Of a DNA stretch of 64,000 nt, positions 1 through 8,982 are shown piece by piece (the stretch's first letter is position 1; every line of letters starts with the position of its first letter). The position numbers were made by a program, and so were the translations under genes. Below the pieces are notes generated by a model. It had not been told where the DNA came from and searched no databases. It saw nothing but the letters and a program-made list of their open reading frames with translations. The DNA is from Alphaproteobacteria bacterium (lineage in GTDB: Bacteria; Pseudomonadota; Alphaproteobacteria; Micavibrionales; Micavibrionaceae): contig JAJRSA010000013.1 of the NCBI GenBank assembly GCA_024279035.1, positions 1 to 64,000 of the forward strand, written 5' to 3'.

Positions 1-140
1 TCGTTGAAAGATCTTTTGCATGGCTAGAAAAATGCCGAAGACTTTGGAAAAATTGCGAAAGAAAACTTAATACATCTTTGCAAATGGTAACACTTGCTTT
101 CGCTGTGTTAATACTAAAAAGATTTTAAACAGGTTCTTAG
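1..140 (+). mobile_element. Right end of an IS5-family insertion sequence, cut by the window edge
   Basis: The first 128 bases encode the C-terminal tail of an IS5-type transposase. They are followed by AACAGGTTCTTAG, which looks like the right terminal inverted repeat of such an element (reverse complement begins CTAAGAACCTGTT). The left end and most of the transposase lie outside the window, so neither the copy's integrity nor its target duplication can be judged. The exact right boundary, taken as base 140, is an estimate from the repeat-like end. Confidence 0.6.
3..128 (+). CDS. IS5-family transposase, C-terminal fragment (partial at window start)
   Basis: An open frame runs from the window edge to a TAA at 126-128, giving 41 residues that begin VERSFAWLEKCRRLWK. 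The pattern ERxFAWLxxxRRLxK with a downstream aliphatic stretch is typical of the C-terminus of IS5-family DDE transposases, where the E of the ER pair is the last catalytic residue. Only the tail is visible. The frame is closed by a normal stop and is followed directly by a terminal-repeat-like sequence, so this end of the element looks intact. Confidence 0.65.
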   Translation, partial: VERSFAWLEKCRRLWKNCERKLNTSLQMVTLAFAVLILKRF

Positions 141-338
141 ACGACTCTTTCGCATGCTTGTACCTTAACTAAAGGAAATTAACTGGTAGAGCTCCTTAAA
201 TTTACAATTCTTAAGGGCTATGGAAAATCATGCAAGTATAAGAAATTTTTACATGTTGTCCTGTCTATTGTTATGGCGTATAAGGATGAAAATTTATACC
301 CATCAGAAGACAATTTGTTAGAAGGCTAAAATTCGGCA
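141..338. other. Intergenic stretch with a possible gene remnant
   Basis: About 200 bases separate the IS end from the hydrolase. A 48-codon open frame (183-329, + strand) has protein-like composition, with the tail AYKDENLYPSEDNLLEG, but it follows a stop directly and has no good start except an internal ATG. It could be the 3' end of a gene damaged by the upstream insertion, or chance. I recognise no family. Base 339 is the GTG of the next gene. Confidence 0.2.
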
Positions 339-1145
339 GTGAAAAAAATATCCAGTATTTTCTTTAGTCTTATTTTTGTCTACATAGCCTGTCTTGTATT
401 TGTATATTTTAATCAGCAAAATATGTTGTATTCCCCACATACACAACGCCCTGATCCATCAATTATGGGGATGTATAAGCCCGAGATTGCAAAAGTAGTC
501 ACAGAAGATGGTTTGACTTTAGAGGGGTGGTATTTTCCTCCAGAAAATAAAGAGAAACCTGTCCTTGTCTTTTTTCATGGGAATGCGGGGGATATTTCCC
601 ATCGAGGTTATAAAGCGATTCATTATCTAGAAAAAGGATATGGCGTTTTACTCGCGGAATATAGAGGGTTTGGGGGGAATTCTGGAGATCCCTCAGAGCA
701 AGGATTTTATAAAGATGCGCGCGCCTTTTTGAAATATATATCGGTGGAGCAGAAGATTCCTGTGGATCAAATAATTCTCTATGGTGAGTCGATTGGAACA
801 GGTGTTGCAGTTCAAATGGCCTCCGAAATTTCTGTGGCAGGAGTGGTTCTTGAGGCTTCTTATAGCTCAACAGTTGACGTGGCTGCGAATATTTACTTCT
901 ATTTTCCTGTCAAATATCTGATGAAAGACCAGTTCAGAAGTGTTGAAAAAATCCAGACTGTTTCTGCCCCCCTTCTTTTTATTCATGGAGGAAAAGACAG
1001 AACAATTCCTCTGTGGATAGGTGAAAAACTGTTTGAGGCGGCTAATGACCCTAAAAAATTCATTAATATTCCAGAAGCAGGGCATAATGATCTCTATGAA
1101 TATGGGAGTGAGAGATATGTCTTAGATTTCTTGAGTGCTTTATAG
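339..1145 (+). CDS. Alpha/beta hydrolase, BEM46/YfhR-like, membrane-anchored
   Basis: A 268-aa serine hydrolase of the BEM46/ABHD13/YfhR type, substrate unknown. A hydrophobic N-terminal segment (about residues 5-24) probably anchors it in the inner membrane. The oxyanion-region motif HGNAGD, nucleophile motif GESIGTG, acid region GGKDRTIP and catalytic-His motif EAGHND are all present in the usual order, so the enzyme looks active. It starts with GTG, with GAAGG upstream at about 321. It converges on fliQ with only 4 bases between the two stops. Family assignment is firm; physiological role is not. Confidence 0.85.
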   Translation: MKKISSIFFSLIFVYIACLVFVYFNQQNMLYSPHTQRPDPSIMGMYKPEIAKVVTEDGLTLEGWYFPPENKEKPVLVFFHGNAGDISHRGYKAIHYLEKGYGVLLAEYRGFGGNSGDPSEQGFYKDARAFLKYISVEQKIPVDQIILYGESIGTGVAVQMASEISVAGVVLEASYSSTVDVAANIYFYFPVKYLMKDQFRSVEKIQTVSAPLLFIHGGKDRTIPLWIGEKLFEAANDPKKFINIPEAGHNDLYEYGSERYVLDFLSAL

Positions 1146-1149
1146 ATTT

Positions 1150-1416
1150 TCACCCAATTCCTACGATTTTATCTGCAATCCGTTCCATGAAGGCGATGAG
1201 GGTTAGGACGAAGCTGGGAAGAAAAATGGCGATGGCGATAAAAATGGCGAGAATTTTAGGGACGAAAACGAGGGTTATTTCTTGGACTTGGGTGAGAGCT
1301 TGGAGGAGGGCGATGGTGACGCCGACAAGTAATCCAACCATCATTACAGGTGTGCCGAGTTGGATGGTGATCCATATGGCTTCTCTCACGAGATCAATGA
1401 TTTCTTGTTGCTCCAT
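1150..1416 (-). CDS. fliQ: Flagellar export apparatus protein FliQ
   Basis: This 88-aa protein is the usual length of FliQ and has its two membrane helices (about residues 15-40 and 50-75), with family hallmarks such as VGLLVGVTIALLQALTQVQE in the first helix and loop. FliQ forms part of the FliPQR export gate at the core of the flagellar type III secretion system. A type III injectisome SctS protein would be the main alternative, but the sequence reads as flagellar. No other flagellar gene is in view, and the neighbours on both sides are unrelated. Confidence 0.9.
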   Translation of the reverse strand: MEQQEIIDLVREAIWITIQLGTPVMMVGLLVGVTIALLQALTQVQEITLVFVPKILAIFIAIAIFLPSFVLTLIAFMERIADKIVGIG

Positions 1417-1469
1417 GCTCGTGACTCTAAACTATTTGTAGATTAAAATATAGAAGATAAAGCCCAAGA

Positions 1470-1504
1470 GGCACGAGTGTGCCTTCGTCCCATATGGGAC
1501 GAAG
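1470..1504. repeat. Two adjacent hairpins downstream of alaS
   Basis: Two palindromes lie between the convergently placed tail of alaS and the start of fliQ: GGCAC-gagt-GTGCC (1470-1483) and a perfect 22-bp palindrome at 1483-1504 centred on CCCATATGGG. Neither is followed by a T-run on either strand, so they are not classic intrinsic terminators. They may be RNA-stabilising hairpins at the 3' end of the alaS transcript, or a dispersed palindromic repeat. Confidence 0.45.
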
Positions 1505-1534
1505 CCTGCGTGGCGTTTGAACGCACATAAAGCT

Positions 1535-4171
1535 TTAACCCGCCATAGTTCGCTCAATCGCTGTAACGGCGTCATTGGCAGCATGTGCGTCGGGACCTCC
1601 CGCTTGCGCCATATCAGGACGTCCGCCTCCGCCTTTTCCGCCGAGCGCATCTGCGCCAACACGGACGAGATCAATGGCGCTTATACGGTCTGTGAGGTCG
1701 TCTGTGACCCCTACCACCAGAGAGGCGCGTCCTTCGTTGGTGGCAATGAGGGCCACAATACCTGATCCAATTTGTGTTTTGAGATCATCGGCCATTGGTT
1801 TCAGGTCTTTAGGAGGAAAATCAGCCAAAACGCGGGCAGTAAATTTTATCCCTGAAATTTCCTTGACATCTACTGTAGAGGCAGTGGAGTCCCCTCCAGA
1901 AGAAGCGAGTTTCTTGCGTAACTCTCGTGTGTCTTGGGTTAGTTTTTTGGTCTCACTGAGTAGAGAGGCAAGTTTTGTTTGAAGATCTGTGGGGGTAGTT
2001 TTGAGGGTAAGGGCGGCCTTCTCAAGACAAGATAATTTCTCATTGATAAAGTTCATGGCGTTTTTGTGCGTAAGGGCTTCGATACGGCGTACCCCCGAGG
2101 AGACAGCGCTTTCAGATGTAATTTTAAAGAGTCCGATATCTCCTGTGCGCTGGGCATGTGTCCCGCCGCAGAGTTCAACAGAAAAGGCGTTGCCCCCCAT
2201 TGTTAAGACTCGGACTTCTTCCTCATATTTTTCGCCAAAAAGCGCCATAGCGCCTGCTTTGACAGCCTCATCCCTGTTCATGAGCTGTGTTTTGATCTGA
2301 CTATTGGTGGTGATTTCATGATTGACAATGGCTTCAATCTCTTCCCGTTGGTCTGAGGTGAGCGCCACTGGAGTGCTGAAGTCAAAACGAAGTTTTTGTG
2401 CGTTCACAAGTGATCCTTTTTGGGTCACATGATCGCCTAAAACCTGACGAAGAGCCGCGTGAAGAAGGTGTGTCGCAGAGTGATTGGCACGGGTGAGCGT
2501 GCGCGCCTCTTCATTAATGTGGAGTGTAACAGTTTGCCCTACTGTGAGCGTTCCTTGTGTCAGCGTTCCTTGATGAACATGGAGTTTTCCAAGAGGCTTT
2601 GAGGTGCTGGAGACAGTGAAGAGATCTTCTTCGGTACGGAGTGTCCCTTTATCTCCTGCCTGTCCTCCAGATTCTCCATAGAAGGGGGTTTGGTTCGTGA
2701 GTATTTGTCCTGTTTCACCTATTTTAAGACTGTTTACACGCTCTCCTTCTTTTATAATGGCTAGAATATGCGCATCGGCGCTATTGAGGTCATAGCCTAA
2801 AAACTCGGTGATTCCGAACGCTTCAACGAGGTCAAACCAGAGGGTCTCTGTGGCGGCTTCTCCAGAGCCAGACCACGCGGCGCGCGCGGCTTGTTTCTGT
2901 TTGTCCATGCACGCATCAAACTGGTTAATATCAACCTCAATATTTTGTGCGCGGAGGGCGTCTTGAGTTAAATCAAGTGGAAATCCATACGTATCGTATA
3001 ATTTAAAAGCTGTTTCTCCAGAAAACTTATCTCCTGTTTTTACTTTTTCTGTTTCTTCGTCTAATATTTTTAAGCCACGCTCTAACGTTGCCTTAAAACG
3101 GTGTTCTTCTGTCTCTAATGTTTGGATAATTAGGCTTTCTGCACGACGAAGTTCAGGGTAGGCCTCTCCCATTTTATCAAGGAGCGTGGGGAAGAGTTGG
3201 TGCATCAGAGGGTCTTGTGAGCCTAAAAGGTGAGCGTGACGCATACCTCGCCTCATGATTCGACGCAGGACATACCCTCGCCCTTCATTGCTTGGAAGCA
3301 CACCGTCCGCCATCAAAAAGCTTGCAGAGCGGAGATGGTCGGCAATGACCTTGTGAGAGGCCGAGTGCTCTCCCTTTGGGTCAATAGAGGTGATATCAGC
3401 CACATGGGTAATCAGCGCTTGCATGATATCGATGTCATAATTGTTATTGCTTCCCATGAGAGTCGCCGCCATGCGTTCTAAGCCCATCCCTGTATCTACA
3501 CATTGGGCAGGAAGGTCTACACGTGTGTCGGGGGTAAGTTGTTCATATTGCATAAACACAAGATTCCAGATTTCAATAAAGCGGTCTCCGTCTTCGTCAG
3601 GAGACCCCGGAGGTCCTCCCCAAATCTGATCACCATGGTCATAGAAAATTTCTGTGCATGGCCCGCACGGGCCTGTATCTCCCATCCTCCAAAAATTATC
3701 ATCGGTGGAGATGCGAATGATTTTACTGTCTGAAAAGCCTGAGACTTTCTTCCAAATACTGGCGGCTTCTTCATCCGTAGAATGGACGGTCACAAGGAGC
3801 TTTTCTGGGGACAGGTCAAAATTCTTTGTGATGAGCTCCCATGCAAAAACAATGGCCTCTTCTTTGAAGTAATCTCCAAACGAAAAATTACCCAGCATTT
3901 CAAAAAAAGTGTGGTGGCGTGCGGTATAGCCTACATTTTCAAGGTCATTGTGTTTCCCCCCTGCACGCACACATTTTTGGGCGGTGGTGGCGCGTGTATA
4001 GGGACGTGTCTCTTTGCCTGTAAAAACATCTTTGAATTGGTTCATGCCAGAATTTGCAAACATGAGGGTTGGGTCATTATGAGGGACAAGAGAACTGCTC
4101 TCAACAATCGTGTGCCCTTGCTTTTCAAAAAAGCCTAAAAATTCTGTACGGATATCCTCAACGGTTTTCAT
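1535..4171 (-). CDS. alaS: Alanine--tRNA ligase
   Basis: AlaRS of 878 aa, the normal bacterial length. The N-terminal class II aminoacylation domain includes HHTFFEMLGNFSFGDYF. The editing domain carries HSATHLLH (about residue 564) and CGGTH (about residue 668). A C-terminal Gly-rich C-Ala/DHHA1 region closes it. I chose the ATG at 4169-4171, giving MKTVEDIRTEF, the canonical AlaRS start. The open frame continues 35 codons upstream to 4276, but those codons run into a palindromic repeat and do not resemble AlaRS. The gene is transcribed alone, leftward, with fliQ about 120 bp downstream. Confidence 0.97.
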   Translation of the reverse strand: MKTVEDIRTEFLGFFEKQGHTIVESSSLVPHNDPTLMFANSGMNQFKDVFTGKETRPYTRATTAQKCVRAGGKHNDLENVGYTARHHTFFEMLGNFSFGDYFKEEAIVFAWELITKNFDLSPEKLLVTVHSTDEEAASIWKKVSGFSDSKIIRISTDDNFWRMGDTGPCGPCTEIFYDHGDQIWGGPPGSPDEDGDRFIEIWNLVFMQYEQLTPDTRVDLPAQCVDTGMGLERMAATLMGSNNNYDIDIMQALITHVADITSIDPKGEHSASHKVIADHLRSASFLMADGVLPSNEGRGYVLRRIMRRGMRHAHLLGSQDPLMHQLFPTLLDKMGEAYPELRRAESLIIQTLETEEHRFKATLERGLKILDEETEKVKTGDKFSGETAFKLYDTYGFPLDLTQDALRAQNIEVDINQFDACMDKQKQAARAAWSGSGEAATETLWFDLVEAFGITEFLGYDLNSADAHILAIIKEGERVNSLKIGETGQILTNQTPFYGESGGQAGDKGTLRTEEDLFTVSSTSKPLGKLHVHQGTLTQGTLTVGQTVTLHINEEARTLTRANHSATHLLHAALRQVLGDHVTQKGSLVNAQKLRFDFSTPVALTSDQREEIEAIVNHEITTNSQIKTQLMNRDEAVKAGAMALFGEKYEEEVRVLTMGGNAFSVELCGGTHAQRTGDIGLFKITSESAVSSGVRRIEALTHKNAMNFINEKLSCLEKAALTLKTTPTDLQTKLASLLSETKKLTQDTRELRKKLASSGGDSTASTVDVKEISGIKFTARVLADFPPKDLKPMADDLKTQIGSGIVALIATNEGRASLVVGVTDDLTDRISAIDLVRVGADALGGKGGGGRPDMAQAGGPDAHAANDAVTAIERTMAG

Positions 4172-4249
4172 GGGTGTCTCTCTATTATAGTGTGAAACTG
4201 TATTAAGCCGAAACTTGTCTCCGTATGCAAGCTTAAAGAGAGTGCGAGT

Positions 4250-4347
4250 GTCATTCCCTGAATTGTCATTAGACAATTCTAGGGGAATCCAGTGGAGCGT
4301 CGTGGTATGGATCGCCCTAGAATGTACAAGAACATTCAGGCGATGAC
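4250..4347. repeat. Palindromic intergenic repeat with GTCAT...ATGAC ends
   Basis: A 98-bp imperfect palindrome starts GTCATTCCCTGAAT and ends ATTCAGGCGATGAC, with inner inverted segments around GGGGAATCCA and TGGATCGCCC. Its layout matches the repeats at 7162 and 10755, although its internal sequence differs. It lies between alaS and the lytic transglycosylase gene and probably folds as a long hairpin if transcribed. Confidence 0.6.
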
Positions 4348-4363
4348 AGTATTTTCTTATTTC

Positions 4364-6268
4364 TTAAAGATGATCCAGCGCACGATAAGGAGGCCAGATA
4401 TCTTGAATGATGGCGTCTAGGCTTGGGGAGTCTTGGTTTAATTGATCGCGGTAGATCCATAGATTGGTCATGACGCGCTCAACGAATGCGCGGGTTTCTG
4501 CGGAGGGGATCAACTCTATGAACAGGAGAGGATCATTGGATCTTTGTATTTTTTTCTGCCATTTCTTTAGGTTTCCAGGGCCTGCGTTATAGGCGATGAG
4601 GAGAGAAAAGAGAGAATTATTGATCTCAGAGCGAGAGAGCAGAGTGCGCACATAAGATTCTCCAATCTTGATATTGAGAGAGGGGTCTGTGAGTTTCCAC
4701 TTGTTTGACTCTTTGAGAGTGGGGTTTTTTGCAATGTAGCTTGCGGTTGAGGGTAAGATTTGCATCAAACCAAGCGCTCCAGTGGCACTTTTTGCATCTG
4801 TTTTAAAACTCGATTCTTGACGGATGAGCGCATGGGTAAGGGCTTTATCAATTGCATGAGGTGCATTTCGTTCCCAAGAAGAAATTTCTGGATAAAGCGC
4901 GCTATCATAATACTGCCCATCTTTTTGCTTGAAAGAGTGTCCAAACTTAAACAGAAAACGGCTGAGTTTATGCTGTTGTGCAAGGGAGAGCATGGCTGTT
5001 TTGAGCATAGGATTGTTGCGTGGATCTATCGCCTCAAGCTCTCTGTTGGCGAGATTTTCTAGTCCGATATTGACGAGGAAATAGGCACGTTCTCCGCGCG
5101 GATGAGACAACAAAGTTTGACGAAGATCTCGGGTGAAGAGGGGGATCTCCCAGTTAAATTCTTCTGTAATGCCTAGTTTTTTACTGGCCAGAATACCGTA
5201 GAAGGTACGGGGATAAAGCGCCGCTTCTCTGAGCCAAAAATTGGCTTTATCTTTATTTTTTATTTTTATATAGGCGCGCGCAGCCCAATAGGCTGACGCG
5301 GCAATGGTCCACTCATTGCTGTAGTCTGAGGTGGCTGTTTTTTGAAAATATTGAGTAGACAAAGCGTATCGTTTTTGTTGCCACGCGCTGATTCCTGAGA
5401 TCCATCCTGAAAGAGGCATTTCTTTACCATAGCGATCTGCTACAACACTGGCATGATTGAAAGCCTCATTTGGTTTCCCTTCAATCAGGTAAGAGCGTGC
5501 AATTTTGGTTGTGAGCAGATCTTTTTCAGACTGAGACATAAATTGAAGAAGATCGGAGCTTTGTAACGCGTCGAGTGCCCCCGTTGGAAAACCGTCTGAA
5601 ATATGTTGTTCAATGTTTCTCACAAGAGCTTCAACGCGCTTTGTCTGTTCGTCCGTGCGTCGATAAGCAAGAGGTGTAAATATTTTGGGCGTTGTTTTAT
5701 ATTGAGTCAAAGACCCATTCATATAGGTAGAGTAGTAAGGCTGTGGGAGTGTGTAGGCATAATCAGGGGGCTGTCTGCGCTGTGCCAACTTATAGATACG
5801 ATGGGCTGAAGGGTGGTCTCCATAGGCTCTTAACCAGCGTGCTAGCTCTTCAAAATTAGCTTGATAGCCTGTTGGATGCATATAACGGTGCAAGAGAATA
5901 TGTCCTATCAAGCTTTTATTTTTGAGCTTGGCGATAATATGATCGGCGTCTTGAAAGCGTGCCTCATTTTGAAGCTTAAAAATTTTATGAGAGAGATCTA
6001 TCGTGCGCTGGAGATCTCTATTGTTGGTTTTTTTTGTATAAAATGTTTTGGTGTTAGCCTTAATGGTCGGGATGATATGGTGCAAAAAAACCTTCTTTTT
6101 TGCTGCCTTGGAGGGTGGTTTTGACGGAATGAAATTTGGGTGTGTCTCTTTTTTGACCTCTTTAAAAGTTGGTTTCTGTGCAGGGACAGGCGTGCGACTG
6201 TATGAAGGCGTCATACAGAGAAGGTAAAAACAGGGCGCAAAAAGAAATATTTTACGAGAGAAGGCCAA
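4364..6268 (-). CDS. Soluble lytic murein transglycosylase (Slt70-like)
   Basis: A 634-aa periplasmic peptidoglycan-cleaving enzyme. It has an N-terminal signal peptide, then a long alpha-helical superhelical region as in Slt70, then a C-terminal SLT domain. The catalytic Glu is in RQESSF (about residue 485), followed by GLMQILPSTA and AYNAGPG, the standard motifs of family 1 lytic transglycosylases. It overlaps the end of the uracil-DNA glycosylase gene by 17 bp, so the two are likely co-transcribed leftward. Length and motif order are typical. Confidence 0.93.
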   Translation of the reverse strand: MAFSRKIFLFAPCFYLLCMTPSYSRTPVPAQKPTFKEVKKETHPNFIPSKPPSKAAKKKVFLHHIIPTIKANTKTFYTKKTNNRDLQRTIDLSHKIFKLQNEARFQDADHIIAKLKNKSLIGHILLHRYMHPTGYQANFEELARWLRAYGDHPSAHRIYKLAQRRQPPDYAYTLPQPYYSTYMNGSLTQYKTTPKIFTPLAYRRTDEQTKRVEALVRNIEQHISDGFPTGALDALQSSDLLQFMSQSEKDLLTTKIARSYLIEGKPNEAFNHASVVADRYGKEMPLSGWISGISAWQQKRYALSTQYFQKTATSDYSNEWTIAASAYWAARAYIKIKNKDKANFWLREAALYPRTFYGILASKKLGITEEFNWEIPLFTRDLRQTLLSHPRGERAYFLVNIGLENLANRELEAIDPRNNPMLKTAMLSLAQQHKLSRFLFKFGHSFKQKDGQYYDSALYPEISSWERNAPHAIDKALTHALIRQESSFKTDAKSATGALGLMQILPSTASYIAKNPTLKESNKWKLTDPSLNIKIGESYVRTLLSRSEINNSLFSLLIAYNAGPGNLKKWQKKIQRSNDPLLFIELIPSAETRAFVERVMTNLWIYRDQLNQDSPSLDAIIQDIWPPYRALDHL

Positions 6269-7094
6269 GATCTTTCCTTTTCTCTTGGAGCAGGATCATA
6301 TCCTGCCACACCGTTTTTTTCTCATAAGGATTACGGAGCAAAAACGCAGGATGAAAAGTTGGAAGCGCAAATATCTCATGATCCAATGTTCCAAAATCAG
6401 GTGTAATGGTTTGGTATGTATGCCATTTTCCGCGCATTTTCTTAATCCCCTCTTTTGTATTGAGGAGGGTTTTCATAGGTGTATTGCCAACAAGCACAAG
6501 AATTTTAGGGGAGACAAGTTGAATATGGCGCTCAATAAAAGGAAGGGCAATCTTCATTTCATCGGGGGTTGGGGTTCTGTTTCCAGGTGGACGCCAATTT
6601 AAGATGTTACTGATATAGGTAGCCTCATGAGAGTTTTGTGCGGATCGTGTGAGGCCAATCCGCTTTAAAATAACATCGAGTAGTTGCCCGCTTGCGCCGA
6701 CAAAAGGCTTCCCCTGACGATCCTCATCTGCGCCCGGCGCTTCCCCAATGACCATGACATCTGCTTTTGGATTACCGTCACAAAACACCATATTCATCGC
6801 TGTCTTTTTGACAGGGAGGCCGTTGAAATCAGCAATGGTCTTTTGCAGATCCTCCAAAGTTTGGGCTTGTTTTGCAAGCGCTCGGGCTTCAATGAGGGCT
6901 TGTGCTGTGCCCATTAATGGCTCATGAGACGAAGAAGGGGGGGAGACAGGAGAGGGTGCAGAGAGGGGAGGGGCAACAGCACTCGTTTTATTCACAGGCT
7001 CATGCGCCAGAATCTCATCAATTCCGTTATCCAAGAACCATTCCAAAACATCTTTTTCAATGCTGTTTTTTATATTTAAACTATTGCTCGTCAT
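6252..7094 (-). CDS. Uracil-DNA glycosylase, family 4-like
   Basis: A 280-aa base-excision repair enzyme expected to remove uracil from DNA. Motif A is GEAPGADEDRQGKPFVG, and the conserved helix region is NWRPPGNRTPTPDE. The C-terminal motif is HPAFLLRNP. The first 60 or so residues are a Pro/Ser-rich linker, common in alphaproteobacterial members. Only one Cys is present in the whole protein (in FCDGNPK), so the four-Cys iron-sulphur site of classical family 4 enzymes cannot be formed. It lies upstream of, and overlaps, the transglycosylase gene. Confidence 0.88.
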   Translation of the reverse strand: MTSNSLNIKNSIEKDVLEWFLDNGIDEILAHEPVNKTSAVAPPLSAPSPVSPPSSSHEPLMGTAQALIEARALAKQAQTLEDLQKTIADFNGLPVKKTAMNMVFCDGNPKADVMVIGEAPGADEDRQGKPFVGASGQLLDVILKRIGLTRSAQNSHEATYISNILNWRPPGNRTPTPDEMKIALPFIERHIQLVSPKILVLVGNTPMKTLLNTKEGIKKMRGKWHTYQTITPDFGTLDHEIFALPTFHPAFLLRNPYEKKTVWQDMILLQEKRKDLGLLS

Positions 7095-7161
7095 TTCGCT
7101 TACGCTTACACTGTTTACGGTGAACTAAAAAGGACTATGTTCTTCCCCCTGTACCGTACTG

Positions 7162-7270
7162 TGTCATACTCGCGAAGGCGGGTATCCAGTCGATTATAAA
7201 GACAGTGGCTTTGCCACTGACATATGGATCCCCGACGATAGACATGCTCTCGCATGTCCTCGAGGATGAC
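7162..7270. repeat. Palindromic dispersed repeat, copy 1 (109 bp)
   Basis: The ends are inverted: it begins GTCATACTCGCG, and the reverse complement of its end begins GTCATCCTCGAG. The interior includes GACAGTGGCTTTGCCACTGA and GATCCCCGACGATAGACATG, both near-identical in the copy at 10755-10863, which has the same length. It lies in the gap between the divergent glycosylase and ETF-QO genes. No coding capacity is seen. It is most likely a MITE-like or REP-like intergenic element. Confidence 0.8.
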
Positions 7271-7318
7271 AGGAGGGAGAGATCAAGCTCCTTTTAACTA
7301 CTGCAACATGTTATAGAC

Positions 7319-8977
7319 ATGAATGAGATGAAAGACAAACTTTTGGGTGAAAATAGTGAAATAAGAACAGATCGTGAGGCCATGGAATATGATGTTGTCA
7401 TTGTCGGAGGAGGGCCATCAGGATTGGCGTGTGCGATCCGTTTAAAGCAATTGAATGCAGAATTGTCTGTGTGTGTATTGGAAAAAGGCTCGGAGATTGG
7501 TGCACATCTTCTCTCGGGTGCAGTCTTTGAAACACGTGCGCTTGATGAATTGATCCCTGACTGGAAAGAAAAGGGCGCGCCGATTAAGACACAGGCAGGG
7601 CAAGATCAGTTTCTTTATTTGACCAAAAATAAATCTTTTAAACTCCCCACGCCTCCTCAGATGAAAAATCATGGGAATTATATCATTAGCCTCGGCGCTT
7701 TGGGGCAATGGATGGGAGAGCAGGCAGAAGCGCTGGGCGTTGAAATTTTCGCAGGCTTTGCGGCGTCTGAGATCTTGTTCCATGAGTATGGAGCTGTCAA
7801 AGGTGTGGCGACAGGAGATATGGGGGTCAATAAGCAAGGAGAGCGCACAGAGATGTTTGAGGCGGGGGTTGAACTTCACGCCAAACAAACCGTCTTTGCA
7901 GAAGGGTGTCATGGGTCTTTGAGCCAAATACTGATTGCACATTTTAATCTCCGTGAAGAGGCTGATCCTCAAACCTATGGGTTGGGTGTGAAAGAAGTCT
8001 GGGAAATCCCAGAGGCACAGCATCAAGAAGGTTTAATTGTGCATACAACGGGCTGGCCAATGGACTCGAAAACCTATGGTGGCTCATGGATGTATCACAT
8101 GGCAGATAATCTTGTGTCCGTTGGGTTTGTGGTGGGGTTGGATTACCAAAATCCATATTTATCTCCCTTTGAAGAAATGCAACGCTATAAAACTCATCCC
8201 GCTATTCGCACATATTTGGAAGGGGGAAAGCGTATATCCTATGGTGCACGGACAATTGTAGAAGGCGGGTATCAATCTCTTCCAAGACTAAGTTTCGCAG
8301 GTGGAATTTTAGTAGGAGATAGCGCTGGATTTTTGAATGTGCCCAAGATCAAGGGCAATCACGCCGCCATTAAATCAGGGATGCTCGGTGCCGAGGCACT
8401 TGTGTCTGCGATGGCTAATAATGAAGTTGAGGCCACAGGGTATCAGGATTTGTTTGACGCAAGCTGGTTGAAAAAAGAGCTCTATAAAGTGCGCAATATT
8501 CGCCCAAGCTTTCATAAAAGTTTTGTCTGGGGATTTATACATTCTGCCTTTCAAACGTTAGGGGGGTGGAGACTCCCTTACACGCTTAAAAATCATGAGG
8601 ATCATACGCAATTCATCACAGCCGATAAAGCCGAGATGATTGAGTATCCTAAACCTGATGGTGTGTTAACGTTTGACCGCTTGTCGTCTGTCTATCTCTC
8701 AAACACCAATCATGAAGAAGATCAACCGTCTCATCTTGTGTTGAAAGATATGGACATCCCAGTGTCTCAAAATTTACTCAAATTCGCAGGGCCTTCTCAG
8801 CGTTATTGTCCTGCGGGGGTCTATGAATTTACGGAGACAGAGACTGAGACGCCAACATTTGTCATCAATGCTCAAAATTGTGTACACTGTAAGACATGTG
8901 ATATTAAAGACCCTGCACAAAATATTAACTGGACTGTCCCTCAAGGGGGGGGCGGACCAAATTATACAGGAATGTAA
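7319..8977 (+). CDS. Electron transfer flavoprotein-ubiquinone oxidoreductase
   Basis: This 552-aa membrane-associated flavoprotein passes electrons from ETF to ubiquinone. The FAD-binding dinucleotide motif VVIVGGGPSGLACAIRL is near residue 27. Mid-protein segments such as YGLGVKEVWE and GGSWMYHM are family hallmarks. The C-terminus carries the 4Fe-4S ligands in CVHCKTCDIKDP plus an upstream Cys in RYCPAGVYE. Length and motifs match the alphaproteobacterial enzyme. It starts just after a palindromic repeat and is followed 5 bp later by the TPR lipoprotein gene, so the two are probably co-transcribed. Confidence 0.95.
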   Translation: MNEMKDKLLGENSEIRTDREAMEYDVVIVGGGPSGLACAIRLKQLNAELSVCVLEKGSEIGAHLLSGAVFETRALDELIPDWKEKGAPIKTQAGQDQFLYLTKNKSFKLPTPPQMKNHGNYIISLGALGQWMGEQAEALGVEIFAGFAASEILFHEYGAVKGVATGDMGVNKQGERTEMFEAGVELHAKQTVFAEGCHGSLSQILIAHFNLREEADPQTYGLGVKEVWEIPEAQHQEGLIVHTTGWPMDSKTYGGSWMYHMADNLVSVGFVVGLDYQNPYLSPFEEMQRYKTHPAIRTYLEGGKRISYGARTIVEGGYQSLPRLSFAGGILVGDSAGFLNVPKIKGNHAAIKSGMLGAEALVSAMANNEVEATGYQDLFDASWLKKELYKVRNIRPSFHKSFVWGFIHSAFQTLGGWRLPYTLKNHEDHTQFITADKAEMIEYPKPDGVLTFDRLSSVYLSNTNHEEDQPSHLVLKDMDIPVSQNLLKFAGPSQRYCPAGVYEFTETETETPTFVINAQNCVHCKTCDIKDPAQNINWTVPQGGGGPNYTGM

Positions 8978-8982
8978 TTTTT

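Noticed and set aside
1470-1504. Intrinsic terminator after alaS
   Set aside because: Strong palindromes, but no T-run on either strand; kept only as hairpin repeats.
4172-4276. N-terminal extension of alaS
   Set aside because: The 35 extra codons overlap a palindromic repeat and do not resemble AlaRS; ATG 4171 gives the canonical start.
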